From Micromonospora sp. RP3T (GTDB lineage: Bacteria > Actinomycetota > Actinomycetes > Mycobacteriales > Micromonosporaceae): 64,000 nucleotides of DNA. The notes beneath the pieces were generated by a model. It was not told where the DNA came from, searched no databases, and was given only the letters and a program-made list of their open reading frames with translations. The stretch lies in contig NZ_PYPS01000006.1 of assembly GCF_003027925.1 (NCBI RefSeq), forward strand, positions 1 through 64,000, read 5' to 3'. The position numbers were made by a program, and so were the translations under genes. Below are positions 26,544 through 36,050 of this stretch, one piece after another. Positions within the stretch are counted from its first letter, which is position 1, and each line of letters opens with the position of its first letter.

Positions 26544-27482
26544 GTGCGATCCGTACCCGACTCGCCGACCGTCCCGCCCCGGCGCGGGATCCACCACGTC
26601 CTCCGTACGCTGCTCGCCCTCGCCCTGGCCGCCGCCGGGCTCACCGCGCTGCCCGCCGCGCCGGCCGGGGCCCGCGACGGCGCCCCGCTCGCCGCGCTGG
26701 CCGCGAACCCCTACGAGCGGGGTCCCGCGCCCACGGTGGCCAGCATCGAGGCCACCCGGGGGCCGTTCGCCATCGCCCAGACCACTGTCGCCGCGTCGGC
26801 CGTGAGCGGATTCCGGGGTGGCACGATCTACTACCCGACCAGCACCGCCGAGGGCACGTTCGGCGCGGTGGCCGTCTCCCCCGGGTTCACCGCCAGCCAG
26901 TCCTCGGTCGCCTGGCTCGGACCGCGCCTGGCCTCCCAGGGCTTCGTGGTCATCACCATCGACACGCTCTCCGTCTACGACCAGCCGGCCAGCCGGGGCA
27001 CCCAACTCCTGGCCGCCCTGGACTACCTGACCGCCACCAGCGCGGTACGGACCCGGATCGACCGCAACCGGCTCGCGGTGATGGGGCACTCGATGGGCGG
27101 CGGCGGCAGCCTGTCCGCGGCCAACACCCGCCCCACGCTCCAGGCGGCGATCCCGCTGACCGGTTGGCACACCGTGAAGAACTGGTCGTCGGTACGCGTG
27201 CCGACGCTCGTCGTCGGCGCCGAGAACGACACGGTGGCGCCGGTGGCGTCGCACTCGGAGCCGTTCTACACCAGCCTGCCGGCCACCCTAAACAAGGCGT
27301 ACCTGGAGCTGAACGCGGCCAGCCACTCCGCGCCGACCTCGCCGAACGTGACGGTCGCGAAGTACAGCATCTCCTGGCTCAAGCGGTTCGTCGACGACGA
27401 CACCCGCTACGAGCAGTTCCTCTGCCCGGCGCCCCGGGGCAGCGCCATCGAGGAGTACCGCGACACCTGCCCGCACTCCTGA
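26544..27482 (+). CDS. Secreted cutinase / polyester hydrolase (PET hydrolase-like)
   Basis: The 312-residue precursor has a signal peptide (about 1-43, ending AGARDG) and a mature alpha/beta hydrolase closely like Thermobifida cutinases ([49 protein letters not shown]). The triad is S183, D229 and H261. The aromatic-clamp positions known from polyester hydrolases are F115, M184 and W208, and C294-C309 should form the C-terminal disulfide. It should cleave plant cutin and related aliphatic or aromatic polyesters outside the cell. Tyr of the Thermobifida clamp is Phe here. AGGAG six bases before GTG 26544 decides the start. The family is certain; PET activity is inference. Confidence 0.93.
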   Translation: MRSVPDSPTVPPRRGIHHVLRTLLALALAAAGLTALPAAPAGARDGAPLAALAANPYERGPAPTVASIEATRGPFAIAQTTVAASAVSGFRGGTIYYPTSTAEGTFGAVAVSPGFTASQSSVAWLGPRLASQGFVVITIDTLSVYDQPASRGTQLLAALDYLTATSAVRTRIDRNRLAVMGHSMGGGGSLSAANTRPTLQAAIPLTGWHTVKNWSSVRVPTLVVGAENDTVAPVASHSEPFYTSLPATLNKAYLELNAASHSAPTSPNVTVAKYSISWLKRFVDDDTRYEQFLCPAPRGSAIEEYRDTCPHS

Positions 27483-27499
27483 CCGGACCCCGTCGGAAG

Positions 27500-27547
27500 C
27501 TTTGGGTGCGTTTCTCGTCGCCCCAGCGACAACAGACGCACCCAAAG
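27500..27547. terminator. Bidirectional terminator between cutinase and kynurenine operon
   Basis: A perfect 12-bp stem (CTTTGGGTGCGT / ACGCACCCAAAG) has a 24-base loop that contains an inner GTCG/CGAC stem. It separates two convergent transcription units. Confidence 0.7.
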
Positions 27548-27570
27548 CCGTCAGGACCGCCCGAGCCGAG

Positions 27571-28572
27571 TCACCGGCCGAGGAAGCGCAGGGCGTTGCC
27601 GCCCAGCAGCGCGGTCCGCTGCGCGTCGGTGAGGAAGTCGGACCGGTGCACCACCTGCCCGACCGGCCGCTCCCCCAGCGGGTACGGGTAGTCGCTGCCG
27701 AGCAGCACCCGGTCGACGCCCATGGTGTCCACCAGCAGCCGCAACGCGGCGGGCTCGAACACCACCGAGTCGACGCTGAACCGGTCGACGTACGAGCTGG
27801 GCGGCGCGGCGGACGCGCCGCGTACCAGGTCGCCGCGGCGGTGCCAGGCGTTGTCGGCGCGGCCCAGCCAGAACGGGAAGCTGCCGCCGCCGTGCGCGAA
27901 GCAGATCCGCAGCGTCTCCGGCACCCGGTCGAACACGCCGCCGAGGATCAACGCCAGCACCGACAGGTGCGTCTCCGCCGGCATGCCGGTCAGCCAGCGG
28001 GCCATCCACCGATTCAGGCGGGGCCCGCCGGGCATGTCCCACGGGTGCACGAAGACCGGCGCGCCGACCTCGGCGCAGTGGGTCAGGAACGCCACGATGC
28101 CGGCGTCGTCGAGGTCCCGGTCGCCGACGTGGTTGCCGATCTCCACCCCGGCGTGCCCGGCCGCGAGGCAGCGGTCCAGCTCGGCACAGGCGGCGTCCGG
28201 GTCCTGCAACGGCACCTGGCAGAACGGCACCAGCCGGTCCCCACCGGCGGCGGTGACCTCCAGCGTGAGGTCGTTGAAGATCCGGGCCACCTTGACCGCC
28301 TGGTCGGCCGGGCGGTCGTAGCCGAAGAAGACCGGGGTCGGTGAGACGACCTGGACGTCGACGCCGTCGGTGGTCATGTCGGCGAGCCGGGTGGGCGCGT
28401 CCCAGCACGCCGCGCCGACCGGCCGGAACTCCGTCTCCCCCACCATGATCATGGCGGCGCGCTCGGAGTCCACCCGCAACCAGGGCCAACCGGACCCGCC
28501 GCAGGCCGCGTCGAGGTCCGGCCACCCCTTCGGTACGACGTGCGTGTGCACGTCGACGACCGGCACCGGCAT
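27571..28572 (-). CDS. nbaD: 2-Amino-3-carboxymuconate-6-semialdehyde decarboxylase
   Basis: The 333-residue metal-dependent decarboxylase of the amidohydrolase superfamily converts 2-amino-3-carboxymuconate semialdehyde to 2-aminomuconate semialdehyde. This diverts the ring-cleavage product from quinolinate (NAD) to catabolism. The zinc ligands H9 and H11 (DVHTHVVPKGWP), H176 (FVHPWDMPGG) and D294 (GSDYPYP), and catalytic H227, match the Pseudomonas fluorescens enzyme. It is the last gene of the tryptophan operon; its ATG overlaps the nbaC stop by one base (TGATG), so translation is coupled. Confidence 0.95.
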   Translation of the reverse strand: MPVPVVDVHTHVVPKGWPDLDAACGGSGWPWLRVDSERAAMIMVGETEFRPVGAACWDAPTRLADMTTDGVDVQVVSPTPVFFGYDRPADQAVKVARIFNDLTLEVTAAGGDRLVPFCQVPLQDPDAACAELDRCLAAGHAGVEIGNHVGDRDLDDAGIVAFLTHCAEVGAPVFVHPWDMPGGPRLNRWMARWLTGMPAETHLSVLALILGGVFDRVPETLRICFAHGGGSFPFWLGRADNAWHRRGDLVRGASAAPPSSYVDRFSVDSVVFEPAALRLLVDTMGVDRVLLGSDYPYPLGERPVGQVVHRSDFLTDAQRTALLGGNALRFLGR

Positions 28573-29096
28573 CAGCCCTTGCCCGGGTGCAGCGCGCCGC
28601 AGTTGTCGCAGGTGCGGGCCTTCTCGTCGGCGTAGAACGCGGCGAAGACCGGGGGCAGGTCGGCGGCGATGTCGCGCACCTGCAACTCGACCTCGTGCAC
28701 CTTGTGGCTGCACTCGGCGCAGTACCACTGGAACTTCTCCAGCGTGCCCTCCTCGCGGACCCGCTCGATCACCATGCCGATCGAACCGGCCTCCGGACGC
28801 TGCGGCGAGTGCGGGGTGTTACGCGGCAGCATCCACATCTGACCCTCGCGCACGTGCACCGTACGCGGCCCCTCGGGCGTCATCAGGTTGATGTGCATGT
28901 TGCCCTTGACCTGGTAGAAGAACTCCTCGTACGGGTCGACGTGGAAGTCGGTGCGCTGGTTCGGCCCGCCCACCACCATGACGATGAAGTCGTCGCTGCC
29001 GGGCAGCATCTCCTTGTTGCCCACCGGGGGCTTGAGCAGGTGCTGGTTCTCACCGATCCAGCCGGAGAAGCTGAACGGCTCGGCGATCTCACTCAT
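28572..29096 (-). CDS. nbaC: 3-Hydroxyanthranilate 3,4-dioxygenase
   Basis: The 174-residue cupin dioxygenase opens the ring of 3-hydroxyanthranilate to 2-amino-3-carboxymuconate semialdehyde. Catalytic iron ligands are H52, E58 and H96 ([21 protein letters not shown]). The C-terminal rubredoxin-like metal site C126-xx-C129 / C163-xx-C166 is intact, as in bacterial enzymes of the Cupriavidus type. GGGAGG five bases before ATG 29096 lies inside the 3' end of nbaF, with which it overlaps by 8 bp. It is followed immediately by nbaD, matching the reaction order. Confidence 0.96.
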   Translation of the reverse strand: MSEIAEPFSFSGWIGENQHLLKPPVGNKEMLPGSDDFIVMVVGGPNQRTDFHVDPYEEFFYQVKGNMHINLMTPEGPRTVHVREGQMWMLPRNTPHSPQRPEAGSIGMVIERVREEGTLEKFQWYCAECSHKVHEVELQVRDIAADLPPVFAAFYADEKARTCDNCGALHPGKG

Positions 29097-29520
29097 GGGA
29101 ACCTCCCGACGGAAGTAGGGCGACGGCCTGCATCTCGATCAGCAGGTGCGGGTGCGGGAGCTGGTGCACGGCCACCGTGGTCCGGGTCGGCCCGGCGGCG
29201 TCGAAGAACTCCGCCCACACCTCGTTGTAGCCGCCGAAGTCGTTCATGTTGACCAGGTAGCTGGTGACCTGCACGAGGTCGGTCAGTTCCGCGCCCACCG
29301 ACCGGAGCAGGTCGCGGATGTTCTCGACCACGGCCCGGGTCTGCGCCCGGATGTCCAGGTCGGTGGTGCCGAACTCGTCCACCGACACACCGGCGAACGT
29401 GTTGTCCGGCCGGCGCGACGACGTACCGGAGACGAAGACGAACCCGCCCGCCACCTTGACGTGCGGGAACGCGCCGCGCGGCACGGCCTTCCCGGCGACG
29501 ACGAGCCCACGACCACTCAT
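29089..29520 (-). CDS. nbaF: RidA-family 2-aminomuconate deaminase
   Basis: The 143-residue RidA/YjgF-like protein ([45 protein letters not shown] with the family arginine) fits 2-aminomuconate deaminase, which yields 4-oxalocrotonate and ammonia. The assignment rests on operon position between ring-cleavage and decarboxylase genes, because RidA homologues have several imine-hydrolysing roles. ATG 29520 (MSGRGLVV) begins the family similarity; the ribosome binding site is weak. Upstream, 127 bp holding a perfect 24-bp inverted repeat separates it from nbaG. Confidence 0.88.
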   Translation of the reverse strand: MSGRGLVVAGKAVPRGAFPHVKVAGGFVFVSGTSSRRPDNTFAGVSVDEFGTTDLDIRAQTRAVVENIRDLLRSVGAELTDLVQVTSYLVNMNDFGGYNEVWAEFFDAAGPTRTTVAVHQLPHPHLLIEMQAVALLPSGGSHE

Positions 29521-29562
29521 GACCCACCACCCCGGGACGACGACGCGGACGACGACCACGAC

Positions 29563-29636
29563 GGGGTTCCGGGCAGCCCGGCCCGCGCAGGGATCAAGCC
29601 TGACCGCCCGGAGCGGGCCGGGCTGCCCGGAACCCC
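29563..29636 (-). terminator. Perfect 24-bp inverted repeat inside the tryptophan operon
   Basis: The arms at 29563-29586 and 29613-29636 are exact complements (the left arm begins GGGGTTCCGGGCAGCC) with a 26-base loop. On the minus-strand transcript the hairpin starts 11 bases after the nbaG stop codon. It may terminate a fraction of transcripts or protect the upstream mRNA from decay, setting a lower level for nbaF-nbaC-nbaD. Confidence 0.75.
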
Positions 29637-29647
29637 CACCCCCGCGC

Positions 29648-30421
29648 TCACGGCAGCGCCTTCAGGGAGGCCGTACCGAGCTTCTCCACCACGGCGCGCA
29701 CGTGCGCGCCCGGGCGCAGCGGCACCGCGGCGGTGGCCGCGCCGGCCAGGAACACCCAGCCCTTGCGCAGCCGCACGCCGTACCGGCCGGCCAGCCGCAG
29801 GCCCTCGTCCAACGCGCGGCGCGGGTCACCGAGGATGGCGGCGGTCGAGCCGACCTGCGCCACCCGCCCGTCGATCTCCAGCAGCACACCGAGATTGTCC
29901 AGCCCGTCGGGCACCGGTGACCAGGGCCCGATCGCGAACGCGGCGGCCGAGGTGTTGTCCGCGACCACGTCCGGCAGCGAGAACGTGAAGTTCGCGTACC
30001 GGGAGTCGATCAGCTCGATCGCCGGGGCGACCGCGCGGACGGCCCGGGTGAACGCGCCGACCGGCTCACCGGGCCCGGGCAGCCGGTCCAGCAGGAACGC
30101 CACCTCCGGCTCGACCCGGGGGTGGATGAAGTCGCCGGTGTCGACCGTCCCGCCGTCCGGCACCCGCATCACGTCGGTGAGCCGGCCCCAGATCACCTCG
30201 TCCACGCCGACCTGGGCCATCTTGGCCCGGCTGGTCAGCCCCATCTTCAGCCCGACCAGCCGCTCACCGCGGTCGAGGCGGCGCTGCACCAACGCGGCCT
30301 GCACCGCGTACGCGGCGTCCACGTCGAGGCCGGTCTCGGCGGCGAGCTGCGGAATGGCGGTGGCGGAGTCGGCCGCCGCGCCCAGCTTCTCGGCGATTTC
30401 CGCGACGTCCGGCCCGATCAT
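29648..30421 (-). CDS. nbaG: 2-Oxo-3-hexenedioate (4-oxalocrotonate) decarboxylase
   Basis: The 257-residue enzyme belongs to the hydratase/decarboxylase family (fumarylacetoacetase-like fold). Blocks include [33 protein letters not shown] (metal-binding glutamates) and [16 protein letters not shown]. It decarboxylates 4-oxalocrotonate to 2-oxopent-4-enoate. It is paralogous to nbaH in the same operon; the order of neighbours (aldolase upstream, deaminase downstream) and the longer similarity to XylI/NbaG-type proteins support the decarboxylase role. Assignments of the two paralogues could in principle be exchanged. ATG 30421 overlaps the aldolase stop by 4 bp. Confidence 0.88.
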   Translation of the reverse strand: MIGPDVAEIAEKLGAAADSATAIPQLAAETGLDVDAAYAVQAALVQRRLDRGERLVGLKMGLTSRAKMAQVGVDEVIWGRLTDVMRVPDGGTVDTGDFIHPRVEPEVAFLLDRLPGPGEPVGAFTRAVRAVAPAIELIDSRYANFTFSLPDVVADNTSAAAFAIGPWSPVPDGLDNLGVLLEIDGRVAQVGSTAAILGDPRRALDEGLRLAGRYGVRLRKGWVFLAGAATAAVPLRPGAHVRAVVEKLGTASLKALP

Positions 30422-31476
30422 GAGCTGCTCTCCTTGTTCGCCAGGTCCAGCGCCACGTCCACGATCATGTCCTCCTGGCCGCCGACCATCCGGCGGCGAC
30501 CCAGCTCGACCAGGATCGAGCGCACGTCCACGCCGTACTTCGCCGAGGCCCGCTCGGCGTGGCGCAAAAAGCTGGAGTAGACGCCCGCGTACCCCAGGGA
30601 GAGCGTCTCCCGGTCCACCTGGACCGGCCGGTCCTGCAACGGGCGGACCAGGTCGTCGGCGGCGTCCATCAGCGCGAACACGTCGCAGCCGTGCTTCCAG
30701 CCGTGCAGCTCGGCGACCGCCACGAACACCTCCAGCGGGGCGTTGCCGGCGCCCGCCCCCATGCCGGCCAGCGACGCGTCCACCCGCACGGTGCGCCCGG
30801 ACGGCGAGCCGACCGGACCGTCGCCGAGCACGCGGCCGTGCTCGACCGCGAGCACGCTGTTCGCCACACCCAGCGACAGGTTGTGGTGCGCGTGGATGCC
30901 GATCTGCGTCTCCGGCGCCAGCACCTGCCGGTACGCGTCGACGCGCTGCGCCACGTCGGACATCAGCAGCCGGCCGCCGGAGTCGGTGACGTAGACGCAG
31001 TGCGCGCCGTACGACTCCATCAGCCTGGCCTGGGCGGCCAGCCCGGCCGGGTCGTTCAGGTGCGACATCATCAGGAACCCGGCGACGTCCATGTCGTTCT
31101 CCCGGGCCCAGGCGATGTGCTGGGCGGAGATGTCCGCCTCGGTGCAGTGGGTGGCGATCCGCACGCTCGTCACGCCGAGCGCCTTCGCCGCCTTCAGGTC
31201 GGCGATGGTGCCGATGCCTGGTAGCAGCAGCGTGGTGAGCCGGGCGTTCGTCAGCACCTCGGCGGCGGCCGAGATCCACTCCGCGTCGGAGGCCGCGCCG
31301 TGACCGTAGTTGACGCTGGAGCCGGCCAGCCCGTCGCCGTGCGCGACCTCGATGGCGGCCACCCCGGCGGCGTCGAGCGCGGCGGCGACGGTGCGGACCT
31401 GGTCGACTGTGTAGCGGTGGGCGATGGCGTGCATGCCGTCGCGCAGCGTCACGTCCTGGATGTAGAGGTCGGTCAT
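30418..31476 (-). CDS. nbaI: 4-Hydroxy-2-oxovalerate aldolase
   Basis: The 352-residue class II aldolase splits 4-hydroxy-2-oxovalerate to pyruvate and acetaldehyde. The TIM-barrel DmpG family signatures are plain: [14 protein letters not shown] (10-23) with the catalytic Arg-Asp-His set, and the metal motif [16 protein letters not shown]. It normally forms a complex with the acetaldehyde dehydrogenase, whose gene overlaps it by 4 bp, and acetaldehyde is channelled between them. Length is normal. Confidence 0.96.
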   Translation of the reverse strand: MTDLYIQDVTLRDGMHAIAHRYTVDQVRTVAAALDAAGVAAIEVAHGDGLAGSSVNYGHGAASDAEWISAAAEVLTNARLTTLLLPGIGTIADLKAAKALGVTSVRIATHCTEADISAQHIAWARENDMDVAGFLMMSHLNDPAGLAAQARLMESYGAHCVYVTDSGGRLLMSDVAQRVDAYRQVLAPETQIGIHAHHNLSLGVANSVLAVEHGRVLGDGPVGSPSGRTVRVDASLAGMGAGAGNAPLEVFVAVAELHGWKHGCDVFALMDAADDLVRPLQDRPVQVDRETLSLGYAGVYSSFLRHAERASAKYGVDVRSILVELGRRRMVGGQEDMIVDVALDLANKESSS

Positions 31477-32402
31477 CGCACAGCCGCCTTCCGGAGCGTG
31501 ACCAGCCGCTCGGCGGTGCGCAGCGCGGCCGACGTCATGATGTCCAGGTTGCCGGCGTACGCGGGCAGGTAGTGCCCGGCGCCGGAGACCTCCAGGAACA
31601 CCGAGACCTGGAGCCCGGTGACGTGCCGGCCGAGCACCGGCGCGTACGTGTCCACCGGGTCGAACTGCACCTCCTGCTTGAGCCGGTAGCCGGGCACGTA
31701 CTCCTGCACGGTCTTGACCATGTCGGCCACCGAGGCGGCGATCGCGGCCCGGTCGGCGTCGGCGTCCGGGCAGAGGCAGTAGACCGTGTCCCGCATGAGC
31801 AGCGGCGGGTCGGCCGGGTTCAGCACGATGATCGCCTTGCCGCGTTCGGCGCCGCCGACCACCTCGATGGCCCGCGCGGTGGTCTCGGTGAACTCGTCGA
31901 TGTTGGCCCGGGTGCCCGGCCCCGCCGACTTCGAGGCGATCGAGGCGACGATCTCCCCGTACGCGACCGGTGTGATCCGGCCGACCGCGTGCACGATCGG
32001 CACGGTGGCCTGCCCGCCGCAGGTGACCATGTTGACGTTCGGCTCGGTCAGGTGCTCGTCCAGGTTGACCGGCGGCACCACGTACGGGCCGAGCGCGGCC
32101 GGGGTCAGGTCGACCACGGTCCGGCCGTGGGCGCGCAGCACCTCGTCGTGGCGGCGGTGCGCGCCGGCCGAGGTGGCGTCGAAGACCAGTTCCACGTCGG
32201 CGAACTCGGGCAGCGCCACGAGGCCGTCGACGCCTTCGGCGGTGGTGGTCACGCCGAGCCGGCGGGCCCGCGCCAGCCCGTCCGAGGCCGGGTCGATGCC
32301 GGCCATCGCCACCATCCGCAGTTCGGTGCTGAGCCTGAGCACCTTGATCATCAGGTCGGTGCCGATGTTGCCCGACCCGAGCACCGCAACGCCGACGCTC
32401 AT
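31473..32402 (-). CDS. nbaJ: Acetylating acetaldehyde dehydrogenase
   Basis: The 309-residue DmpF-type enzyme oxidises acetaldehyde with CoA and NAD+ to acetyl-CoA. The N-terminal Rossmann motif is [11 protein letters not shown] (8-18) and the acyl-accepting cysteine is C128 ([10 protein letters not shown]). It partners the aldolase encoded directly downstream with a 4-bp overlap. The 4-bp overlap with nbaH upstream shows tight coupling. The sequence is complete. Confidence 0.96.
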   Translation of the reverse strand: MSVGVAVLGSGNIGTDLMIKVLRLSTELRMVAMAGIDPASDGLARARRLGVTTTAEGVDGLVALPEFADVELVFDATSAGAHRRHDEVLRAHGRTVVDLTPAALGPYVVPPVNLDEHLTEPNVNMVTCGGQATVPIVHAVGRITPVAYGEIVASIASKSAGPGTRANIDEFTETTARAIEVVGGAERGKAIIVLNPADPPLLMRDTVYCLCPDADADRAAIAASVADMVKTVQEYVPGYRLKQEVQFDPVDTYAPVLGRHVTGLQVSVFLEVSGAGHYLPAYAGNLDIMTSAALRTAERLVTLRKAAVR

Positions 32403-33196
32403 GAGTGTCCTTCCCGGGAGAAACAGGTCCGCACCGAGCCGAGCCCGGAGATCCGCGCCTCGTACGCGGCGCCGGGCGTGACCGGCACCATCGGTCCGAG
32501 CGCCCCGGACAGCACCACGTCACCGGCCTTCAGCGGGTCACCGGCGCGGGCCAGCGTGCCGGCCAGCCACGCCAGCGCGTGCAGCGGGTTGCCGAGGCAG
32601 GCCGCGCCCGCGCCGACCGAGACCGGCTCGCCGGCGTGTTCCAGCACCATGCCGCACAGCCGCAGGTCCACGTCGGCCAGCCGGCGCGGCGCGGTGCCGA
32701 GCACGAACAGCCCGCTGGACGCGTTGTCCGCGATCGTGTCCACGATGGAGATGTCCCAGCCGGCGATCCGCGAGTCGACGATCTCGATGGCCGGCAGCAC
32801 GTGGTCCACGGCCCGGATCAGGTCGACGGTGGTGACCCGCTCGTCCGGCAGGTCGACGCCGAGCACGAACGCGATCTCCGCCTCCACCCGGGGCTGGAGC
32901 AGCCGGTCGATCGGCACCTCCACGCCGTCGCCGACGGCCATGTCGTCGAAGAGGATCCCGAAGTCGGGCTGGAAGACGCCGAAGCTCTCCTGCACCGCCC
33001 GCGAGGTCAGGCCGATCTTCGCGCCGACCCGGCGGTGCCCCTTGCCGAGCCGCTGCCGGGTGTAGACCTGCTGCGCCTGGTACGCGGCCTCGACGTCGCC
33101 CTCCGGCAGCAGCCGGCCGCGCAGCGGCGGGCAGGGTTTCCCCTCCTGCCGGGCCACCGCCAGTTCCCGGTTGGCGGCCTCGATGTCCACCGTCAT
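32399..33196 (-). CDS. nbaH: 2-Oxopent-4-enoate hydratase
   Basis: The 265-residue hydratase adds water to 2-oxopent-4-enoate to give 4-hydroxy-2-oxovalerate. It shares the fold of nbaG ([45 protein letters not shown]) and is placed directly upstream of the dehydrogenase-aldolase pair, as in other meta-cleavage operons. ATG 33196 lies 20 bp after the nbaE stop. Hydratase versus decarboxylase identity of the two paralogues is inferred from context. Confidence 0.88.
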   Translation of the reverse strand: MTVDIEAANRELAVARQEGKPCPPLRGRLLPEGDVEAAYQAQQVYTRQRLGKGHRRVGAKIGLTSRAVQESFGVFQPDFGILFDDMAVGDGVEVPIDRLLQPRVEAEIAFVLGVDLPDERVTTVDLIRAVDHVLPAIEIVDSRIAGWDISIVDTIADNASSGLFVLGTAPRRLADVDLRLCGMVLEHAGEPVSVGAGAACLGNPLHALAWLAGTLARAGDPLKAGDVVLSGALGPMVPVTPGAAYEARISGLGSVRTCFSREGHS

Positions 33197-33216
33197 GTCG
33201 GGCTCCTCACTCGCGG

Positions 33217-34722
33217 TCACGTCAGATCCACGCAGACGTTGGTCAGTTCGGAGTAGAACGCCAGCGAGTGCACGCCGCCCTCGCGGCCCACACCCGACGC
33301 CTTCACGCCGCCGAACGGGGTGCGCAGGTCGCGCAGGAACCAGGTGTTGACCCAGACGATGCCGGCGTCCAGCCGCGCCCCGGCCCGGTGCGCCCGCCCC
33401 ACGTCCCGGGTCCAGACGGTCGCCGCCAGGCCGTAGTCGGTGCCGTTGGCCAGCGCGTACGCCTCGTCCTCGGAGTCGAACGGCGCGACGTGCACCACCG
33501 GTCCGAAGATCTCCTCGCGGTTGGTCCGGGCGTCCGCCCCGAGGCCGGTGAGCACGGTCGGCTGCACGTACGCGCCGCCGTCGCGGGCGTCGCCGAAACG
33601 CGGCGTGCCGCCGCCCGCGCGCACCTCGGCGCCCTCGGTACGGGCCAGCGCGTAGTGGCCGAGCACCTTGTCCCGGTGGGCGTGCGAGATCAGCGGCATG
33701 TTCACCGTGGCCTCGTCCGCCGGCCAGCCGTACGCCAGCTCGTCGGCGCGCTTCGCCAGCCGCGCGGTGAACTCCTCGAAGACCGGCCGCTGCACGTAGA
33801 TCCGCTCGGTGCAGAGGCACACCTGGCCGCCGTTGGTGAAGCTGGACCGCACCGAGCCGGCGACCGCCGCGTCCAGGTCGGCGTCCGCGAAGATCAGGCC
33901 GGCGTTCTTGCCGCCCAGCTCGAAACTGACCGCCTTCACGCCGTCGGCGGCGGCCCGCATGATCGCGCTGCCGGTGGCCGACTCGCCGGTGAACGTGATC
34001 GCGTCCACGCCCGGGTGCCGGGTCAGGTGCTCGCCGGCCGAACCGGGCCCGAAGCCGTGCACCAGGTTGAACACGCCGTCCGGCACGCCGGCCGCGGCCA
34101 TCACCTCGGCCAGCAGCGTGGCCGACGCCGGCGTCTCCTCGCTGGGCTTGACCACCACCGCGTTGCCGCAGGCCAGCGCCGGGGCGACCTTCCAGGTGAG
34201 CAGCAGCAGCGGCAGGTTCCACGGCACGATGACGGCGACCACGCCGACCGGCTTGCGGACCGCGTAGTTGAGCGCCCGGCCGCCGGTCGGGGTGACCGTG
34301 GTGAACGACTCGGTCGGCGCGGTCGCCACGATCTCGGCGAACGCCCGGAAGTTGGCCGCGCCGCGCGGGATGTCCAGCGTGCGGGCCTGCGAGATGGCCT
34401 TGCCGGTGTCCGCCACCTCGGCCGCCACCAGGTCGTCGAAGCGGCGCTCCAACTCGTCGGCGACCCGGCGCAGCACCTCGGCGCGTTCCCGCTCCCCCAT
34501 CCGGCCCCACGGGCCGCGCAACGCGGCCCGGCCGGCGGCCACCGCGTCGTCGACCACCGACTCCGACGCCTCCACCACCTCGAAGACCGGCTCGCCGGTG
34601 ACCGGGCTGCGCTTGGTGAACCGGGGGCCGGCGTCGACGAACGCGCCGCCGACGAAGTTGCGCAGCAGGCCGGGGCCGTCCGGCGCGTGCCCGGTCATCA
34701 GCCGGGGGTCCCAGCGCGTCAC
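33217..34722 (-). CDS. nbaE: 2-Aminomuconate semialdehyde dehydrogenase
   Basis: The 501-residue aldehyde dehydrogenase oxidises 2-aminomuconate semialdehyde with NAD+. The catalytic cysteine lies in NGGQVCLCTERIYV, the general base glutamate in FELGGKNAGL, and the cofactor site in VIVPWNLPLLLLTWK. The fold and length match the 2-hydroxymuconate semialdehyde dehydrogenase group. GTG 34722 overlaps the kmo stop codon (GTGA), which supports this start over an ATG eight codons later. Function is assigned from family plus operon. Confidence 0.93.
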   Translation of the reverse strand: MTRWDPRLMTGHAPDGPGLLRNFVGGAFVDAGPRFTKRSPVTGEPVFEVVEASESVVDDAVAAGRAALRGPWGRMGERERAEVLRRVADELERRFDDLVAAEVADTGKAISQARTLDIPRGAANFRAFAEIVATAPTESFTTVTPTGGRALNYAVRKPVGVVAVIVPWNLPLLLLTWKVAPALACGNAVVVKPSEETPASATLLAEVMAAAGVPDGVFNLVHGFGPGSAGEHLTRHPGVDAITFTGESATGSAIMRAAADGVKAVSFELGGKNAGLIFADADLDAAVAGSVRSSFTNGGQVCLCTERIYVQRPVFEEFTARLAKRADELAYGWPADEATVNMPLISHAHRDKVLGHYALARTEGAEVRAGGGTPRFGDARDGGAYVQPTVLTGLGADARTNREEIFGPVVHVAPFDSEDEAYALANGTDYGLAATVWTRDVGRAHRAGARLDAGIVWVNTWFLRDLRTPFGGVKASGVGREGGVHSLAFYSELTNVCVDLT

Positions 34723-36050
34723 CGCCGCCTCCCCGACGCCGCGCCGACACCGGCGGCCAGCAGCGCCACCGCGCCGGCCGCGACCGCGCCGACGGCGGCG
34801 TACTGCCGGCGGACGCGGCGGCGCACCTGGGCGTACGGGGTGGTGGAGAACGAGACCAGCTCATACTGGGAGACGTAGCGGCCGGGCAGCGCCCGTTCCA
34901 GCGCGTGCTCGACCGTCTTGCGGGCCCGGAACACCGGCGAGGCGACCTTGTCCCGCATCTCCACGAAGTTGGCCAGCGCCATCCGGGCGATCGCCTCCGC
35001 GTCGTCCTGGCGGCGGTGCTGGAACAGCGGCAGCGCGGCGGCCCACTCGTCGTCGCACTCGTCGAGGCAGCGGTCCAACTCGACCACGTCCTCGAACGCG
35101 CAGTTCGCGCCCTGACCGTAGAACGGCACGATGGCGTGCGCGGCGTCGCCGAGCAGACCGACCCGGCCGGCCACCTGCCACGGCGTGCAGCGCACCGTGC
35201 CGAGCACGCCGACCGGATTGTGCTGGTAGTCGTCGACCAGGTTCGGCGCGAGCGGGACCAGGTCCGGGTAGTGGTCGGCGAAGAACCGCTCGATCGCGGC
35301 CGGGCTGCTCAGCGACGCGAAGCTGCGGGTGCCGTGGGTGGGCCAGAACAGCGTGCAGGTGAAGGAACGGTCCGGGTTCGGCAGCGCGATCATCATCGAG
35401 GTGCCGCGCGGCCAGATGTGCAGGGCGCCCGGGTCCAGGGCGAACTCCCCGCCGATCGGCGGGATGGTCAGCTCCTTGTAGCCGTAGTCGAGGAAGTCAA
35501 GGCTCTCGGTCAGCCCCCCGTACGCCAGCAGTTGCCCGCGCACCGCGGAGCCGGCGCCGTCCGCGCCGAGGACGACCGACGCGGTGGCGGTGACCTTGCC
35601 CTCGGGGGTCTCGAACGTCATCTCGCCGCCGACCGGGTCGAGGCCGACCAGCCGGTGGTCGAACGCGACCCGCACGCCCGGCAGCGCGGCGGCGGCGTCG
35701 AGCAGCGCGTTGTTCAGCGCGCCCCGGCTGATCGAGTTGATCGCCCGGTCGCCGGAGACGCTGTACGACTGGAACTGCGGCCCGCCCTCGACCGGGTGGA
35801 TCATCCGGCCGCGCATCGGCAGCGCGTCCGCCATCACCTGCTCGTCCAGGCCGATCCGGCGCAGCGCGTCCAGGCCGCGCTCGGAGAGCGCCAGGTTGAT
35901 CGAGCGCCCGCGCTCGACGGTGCCGGTGCGCGGGTCCCCCCGCCGCTCGTAGAGCGCCACCGGGTAGCCGCGCCGGGCCAGGAAGCAGGCCAGCAGGCAG
36001 CCGGCCAGCCCGGCGCCGACCACTGCGATCTCGTCGCGTTCCGTGCTCAT
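34719..36050 (-). CDS. kmo: Kynurenine 3-monooxygenase
   Basis: The 443-residue FAD-dependent hydroxylase converts L-kynurenine to 3-hydroxykynurenine with NADPH and O2. The FAD dinucleotide motif is VVGAGLAGCLLACFLARRG (10-28), RGRSINLALSERG is a KMO hallmark, and GDAAHAIVPFYGQGAN is the second flavin motif. A hydrophobic C-terminal segment (about 418-438) followed by GRRR could anchor the protein to the membrane, as in eukaryotic KMO; many bacterial forms lack a true anchor. The gene overlaps kynU and nbaE by 4 bp each. Confidence 0.96.
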   Translation of the reverse strand: MSTERDEIAVVGAGLAGCLLACFLARRGYPVALYERRGDPRTGTVERGRSINLALSERGLDALRRIGLDEQVMADALPMRGRMIHPVEGGPQFQSYSVSGDRAINSISRGALNNALLDAAAALPGVRVAFDHRLVGLDPVGGEMTFETPEGKVTATASVVLGADGAGSAVRGQLLAYGGLTESLDFLDYGYKELTIPPIGGEFALDPGALHIWPRGTSMMIALPNPDRSFTCTLFWPTHGTRSFASLSSPAAIERFFADHYPDLVPLAPNLVDDYQHNPVGVLGTVRCTPWQVAGRVGLLGDAAHAIVPFYGQGANCAFEDVVELDRCLDECDDEWAAALPLFQHRRQDDAEAIARMALANFVEMRDKVASPVFRARKTVEHALERALPGRYVSQYELVSFSTTPYAQVRRRVRRQYAAVGAVAAGAVALLAAGVGAASGRRR

